From positions 1 through 8,952 of the forward strand of contig DATFQE010000214.1 of the NCBI GenBank assembly GCA_035264445.1: 8,952 nucleotides of DNA. The letters run 5' to 3'. Source of the stretch: DATFQE01 sp035264445. GTDB taxonomy: Bacteria; Actinomycetota; Thermoleophilia; Gaiellales; Gaiellaceae. This document shows, piece by piece, positions 6,555 through 8,952 of the stretch; the stretch's first letter is position 1; the number at the start of each line of letters is the position of its first letter. The notes below the pieces were generated by a model that was not told the origin of the DNA, searched no databases, and saw only the letters and a list, made by a program, of their open reading frames with translations. Both the position numbers and the translations under genes were made by a program.

Positions 6555-8523
6555 AGTCGGTCAAGACGGCGATGCAGCCGCCGAAAGCGTTGAAGTCGCA
6601 CGTCTGCCCGGTGCTGCCGCCACCGCCGCTGTTCGTGAAGACGTACTTGATGAAATGGCCGACGACGTTTCCGGCGTCGTTGTTCGGGACCGGGTCGTCG
6701 CCGTTGCCCTGACACGGGTTGTCGAACCCGCCGCCCTGCCCCGTCCAGCCCGTGACGTAGAAGGTGCCGAGCTTGATCACGGGAACGACGCCGCTGCCGG
6801 AGCCGCCGAACGATCCGAACGGCGTGACGAACACGTTCAGGACGCGCGGGTCGCCGGGCGGGATCGCGGGGAACTGGCTCCAGTGGTTGGGGGAGATGCA
6901 GGTGTTCGGCTTCTCGTCCCCGAGGATGCGGAGGTTGAGCCCGCGGGAGACCTGGTTCGTCGCGCTCCCCGTTTGCAGCGCGACGCAGTTCCAGGGTTGT
7001 GCCGTCCCCCACAGCGAGGACGCCGTGGCCGGACACGCAGTCCCGACATTCGGCCGGTACGCCGGGCGGCACCCGAACGCGAGCTCCTGATAGAGGTTGG
7101 AGTAGTTCGGGTCGCAGTCGAGTGACTGGTTCTGGCTTCCGCCGACCACGCGGAGCGTCACGATCGGGTCGTTGACGCTCGTCGCGTTCTGGAGGTTCGG
7201 CGTGACTCCGATCTTGACGACCAGGTTCTGGGTCGTCCCCTGCTGGAACGAGTTGGCCCAGAAGAGACCGTTCTGCCAGACCTGGGCGAGCTGGACCGGG
7301 CCGCTCCGCGCGCTCGCCGCGCTGAAGACGCGCTGCACGGTCCCGAACGTCCCCTTGCAGGTGTTCGAGCCGCCGTTCCTGCACACCTGGCCGTTGACCG
7401 TGCCGACGTGCTCCTCCCAGTTGAGCGTGACCGGCACGGGGCCGGCGCCCGACGCGACATTGAGAAAGTTTCCGTTGCCGGTCGTCTGCCAGCGCTGAGC
7501 GACCGCGTCCCAGGCGAGAGGCTTCGTCGTTCCCGCGATCGTCGCCGTTACCTCGGCCGCGACCGTCGTGGGATTCGCCACGCCGAAGTCGACGACCGCC
7601 GAGACGCCGACGCTGCACGTGGTCAAGAGCGACGTGAAGTAGGGATCCGTGCACGAGCCCGGCACGAGCCGAACGTCACGCGCGATGGGAGCGTTCGGCT
7701 GCGCGCCGCTGCCGGCGCTCGACCAGCCCCGGATGGAAAGGAGCCCGTCGGGGCCGCCCGCGTCGTAGCACTCGACGAGCGGATCTCCGCACGTCATCGA
7801 CGTGGCGTTGCTGCTGAACACGACGCGGACGCCCACTCGCGCCGAGCTGATGGGCACCGCCTTCGGGGCAGCCGTGTTGGCCCAGATCGAGAGGCCGTTC
7901 GCGATGCCGGTGTTCTGAAGCGGCGCGGTCGCGAGGACGGTCCCGTTGGTCTCGTCGACGAATCTCACCTCGGCCCGGCTCGGATCGACGTCCGGGACCG
8001 CGATCGGCAGCGATCCGCCCGCCAGGAAGTCGAGCGTCTGCACCGACACCCTCGCGTGGGCGTTGATCGCCGGCACGAGGTCGAAGAGGCCGGGGGCGCC
8101 GAAGAAGAGCGGCAGGTTCGCCTCCGTCACCTTGACGTCGACCCTCTTGGCGCTGCAGGGCGGGCCGCCGTCGTTGTGGTTCGTCCCGCCTTCGTTCCAG
8201 TACTTGTCGGAGTTGACGAGCAGGTGGATGTTCGCGGCCTGCGTGGGCGCGACCTGAAGGTTGTACGGATTGGAGGCGCCCGGATCGCCGCCGTACTTGC
8301 GGGTGATCGTCTCGATCGACGTGTCGGAGCACGGAAAGGTGAATCCCGTCCCGCCTGCGAGCGCGCCCGCGTCGGCCTGCATCTGGAGATGGCGCTTGTG
8401 CTCGAACCAGTTCGCCACGTCGACGACGAGCACGACGCAGAGCGCGAGCACGGGCAGCCAGAGCGCGAACATCGGCAACACGGCGCCGCGCTCCCCTCCG
8501 GCAACAAGCGCGAGAGGCTTCAC
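6553..8523 (-). CDS. TadG-like protein with a large cysteine-rich exported region
   Basis: This is a 656-residue protein. The N-terminus matches the TadE/TadG-like signature: a short positive stretch, ERGAVLPMFALWLPVLALC with a membrane helix at about 16-37, then DVANWFEHKRHLQMQADAGA (35-54) and ALAGG. This motif resembles the Pfam 'Tad' N-terminal region. The residue five after the Gly is Pro, not Glu, so pseudopilin cleavage is unlikely and the helix probably stays as an anchor. The remaining 600 or so residues should lie outside the membrane and look beta-rich, with Gly, Ser, Thr and Asn in plenty. They carry 16 cysteines (65, 123, 245, 252, 291, 303, 381, 389, 470, 485, 497, 513, 542, 604, 642, 650), many closely paired, suggesting disulfides. 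No VWA domain is seen, although some TadG proteins have one. The GTG start at 8523-8521 overlaps the tadE stop as GTGA; its ribosome site is weak (CAGG), consistent with coupling. The frame is open to an ATG at 8823, but that part is a Pro/Arg-rich shadow of tadE. The role is presumably an envelope-side pilus component or adhesin. Confidence 0.87.
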   Translation of the reverse strand: MKPLALVAGGERGAVLPMFALWLPVLALCVVLVVDVANWFEHKRHLQMQADAGALAGGTGFTFPCSDTSIETITRKYGGDPGASNPYNLQVAPTQAANIHLLVNSDKYWNEGGTNHNDGGPPCSAKRVDVKVTEANLPLFFGAPGLFDLVPAINAHARVSVQTLDFLAGGSLPIAVPDVDPSRAEVRFVDETNGTVLATAPLQNTGIANGLSIWANTAAPKAVPISSARVGVRVVFSSNATSMTCGDPLVECYDAGGPDGLLSIRGWSSAGSGAQPNAPIARDVRLVPGSCTDPYFTSLLTTCSVGVSAVVDFGVANPTTVAAEVTATIAGTTKPLAWDAVAQRWQTTGNGNFLNVASGAGPVPVTLNWEEHVGTVNGQVCRNGGSNTCKGTFGTVQRVFSAASARSGPVQLAQVWQNGLFWANSFQQGTTQNLVVKIGVTPNLQNATSVNDPIVTLRVVGGSQNQSLDCDPNYSNLYQELAFGCRPAYRPNVGTACPATASSLWGTAQPWNCVALQTGSATNQVSRGLNLRILGDEKPNTCISPNHWSQFPAIPPGDPRVLNVFVTPFGSFGGSGSGVVPVIKLGTFYVTGWTGQGGGFDNPCQGNGDDPVPNNDAGNVVGHFIKYVFTNSGGGGSTGQTCDFNAFGGCIAVLTD

Positions 8524-8951
8524 GCGCAGCCTGCCGCGTAGCTCGTCGGGCGCGCCTCGAGGCGCATCGTCGACGTGCTGGTGATCGTCGACCCGGTCAC
8601 GCCGGTCTTTCCGGCGAGGAACCCGAGCCAGTGGTAGTCGACCGACGTGGTGACCGTGACGGGGTCGCCGATGTTCGACGTGCCGGCGGGGAAGCTGATG
8701 CAGACCTCGAGCGCAGCCGGGACGGCGGAAGTGCCGCCGCTCCGGAGCTCGCCCGTGGTCGCCTGCTGCTGGAGGTACTCCTGCAGCGTCCCGGCGCCCG
8801 GGTTCTTGTTGACGACCGCCCACCGGGCACCCTCGTGCGCGAGGTGCGTCTGGTCGATCCAGTAGTTGAAGGCCTTGCCGAAGTCGAGCATGCCGAAGAA
8901 CAGGAGCGCGAGCACCGGCAGAACGAGTGTGAACTCGACCAGCGAAGCTCC
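8520..8951 (-). CDS. tadE: TadE-type pseudopilin (partial, start beyond right edge)
   Basis: The visible 143 residues begin inside the gene with GASLVEFTLVLPVLALLFFG, a textbook TadE signature. The G followed by Glu at +5 (G|ASLVEF) fits the prepilin-peptidase cleavage site of TadE/TadF pseudopilins. The next 20 or so residues form the membrane helix, continuing as MLDFGKAFNYWIDQTHLAHE, where family members keep a similar charged pattern. The exported part contains two cysteines (84 and 142, counting from the first visible residue), which could pair. Only a short leader of perhaps 5-15 residues should be missing. A GTG at 8915 is in frame but falls in the middle of the hydrophobic helix, so it is not the true start. 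The stop TGA overlaps the GTG start of the tadG-like gene. TadE is a minor pilin-like component needed for Flp pilus formation in studied systems. Confidence 0.9.
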   Translation of the reverse strand, partial: GASLVEFTLVLPVLALLFFGMLDFGKAFNYWIDQTHLAHEGARWAVVNKNPGAGTLQEYLQQQATTGELRSGGTSAVPAALEVCISFPAGTSNIGDPVTVTTSVDYHWLGFLAGKTGVTGSTITSTSTMRLEARPTSYAAGCA

Positions 8952-8952
8952 G

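Noticed and set aside
5744..7654. Long upstream extension of the tadZ frame (a 1033-codon open frame)
   Set aside because: The extra part is low-complexity Arg/Gly/Pro-rich translation antisense in frame to cpaB and tadG. The MKEA start with GGAGG and ATGA overlap is clearly the gene start.
8524..8823. 100-residue N-terminal extension of the TadG-like frame starting at an ATG at 8823
   Set aside because: It lies wholly inside tadE in another frame, is Arg/Pro/Gly-rich without structure, and would bury the membrane anchor. The GTG at 8523 gives a normal TadG-like N-terminus.
1..8952. CRISPR arrays, insertion sequences, RNA genes, terminators or promoters
   Set aside because: No direct-repeat arrays, terminal inverted repeats, tRNA-like folds or hairpin-plus-T runs were noticed, and the longest non-coding gap is 12 bases, leaving no room for them.

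Overview
The window is one uninterrupted stretch of a Tad (tight adherence, Flp-type IV pilus) locus. Every gene I can support lies on the minus strand, so transcription runs from the right edge (8952) to the left edge (1). In that order the genes are: tadE (cut by the right edge), a large TadG-like protein, cpaB/rcpC, cpaE/tadZ, cpaF/tadA (the motor ATPase), a fusion of a von Willebrand factor A (VWA) domain with TadB, tadC, and an unrecognised membrane protein cut by the left edge. Base composition is high in G+C (roughly two thirds by eye), with strong G/C third-position preference. That bias explains the many long open frames on the opposite strand. Composition, the actinobacterial style of the Tad set and the absence of a secretin in view suggest a high-GC Actinomycetota, perhaps the Thermoleophilia. 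This taxonomic guess is an inference from style, not from a marker gene.

Layout. 8951-8520 encodes the TadE pseudopilin. 8523-6553 encodes a 656-residue TadG-like protein with one N-terminal membrane anchor and a cysteine-rich exported region of about 600 residues. 6540-5740 encodes CpaB (SAF domain plus RcpC-type region). 5743-4553 encodes CpaE/TadZ (atypical receiver plus MinD/ParA-type ATPase). 4550-3192 encodes the secretion ATPase TadA. 3195-1294 encodes the VWA-TadB fusion and 1283-366 encodes TadC, together the two inner-membrane platform proteins. 369-1 opens a multi-pass membrane protein of unknown role. There is no non-coding stretch longer than 12 bases, and no promoter, terminator, RNA gene, repeat array or mobile element is visible. 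Four junctions are 4-base stop/start overlaps (GTGA, ATGA, TTGA, ATGA). The other three have gaps of 2 to 12 bases, and at two of those the Shine-Dalgarno sequence lies across the preceding stop codon. This indicates one translationally coupled operon whose promoter lies beyond the right edge.

How the genes fit together. By analogy with characterised Tad systems, TadZ would localise the machine at the membrane and TadA would hydrolyse ATP on the cytoplasmic face. TadB and TadC would form the platform that moves pilin subunits, while TadE and the TadG-like protein would act as minor or envelope-side components. CpaB would act on the outer side of the membrane. The main pilin (Flp), the prepilin peptidase (TadV/CpaA) and any secretin are not in this window. 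The most unusual points are the VWA domain fused to TadB, the 16-cysteine exported region of the TadG-like protein, CpaB in a probable single-membrane organism, and the coupled unknown membrane protein after tadC. I see an accessory-flavoured variant of a known system rather than a wholly new one.
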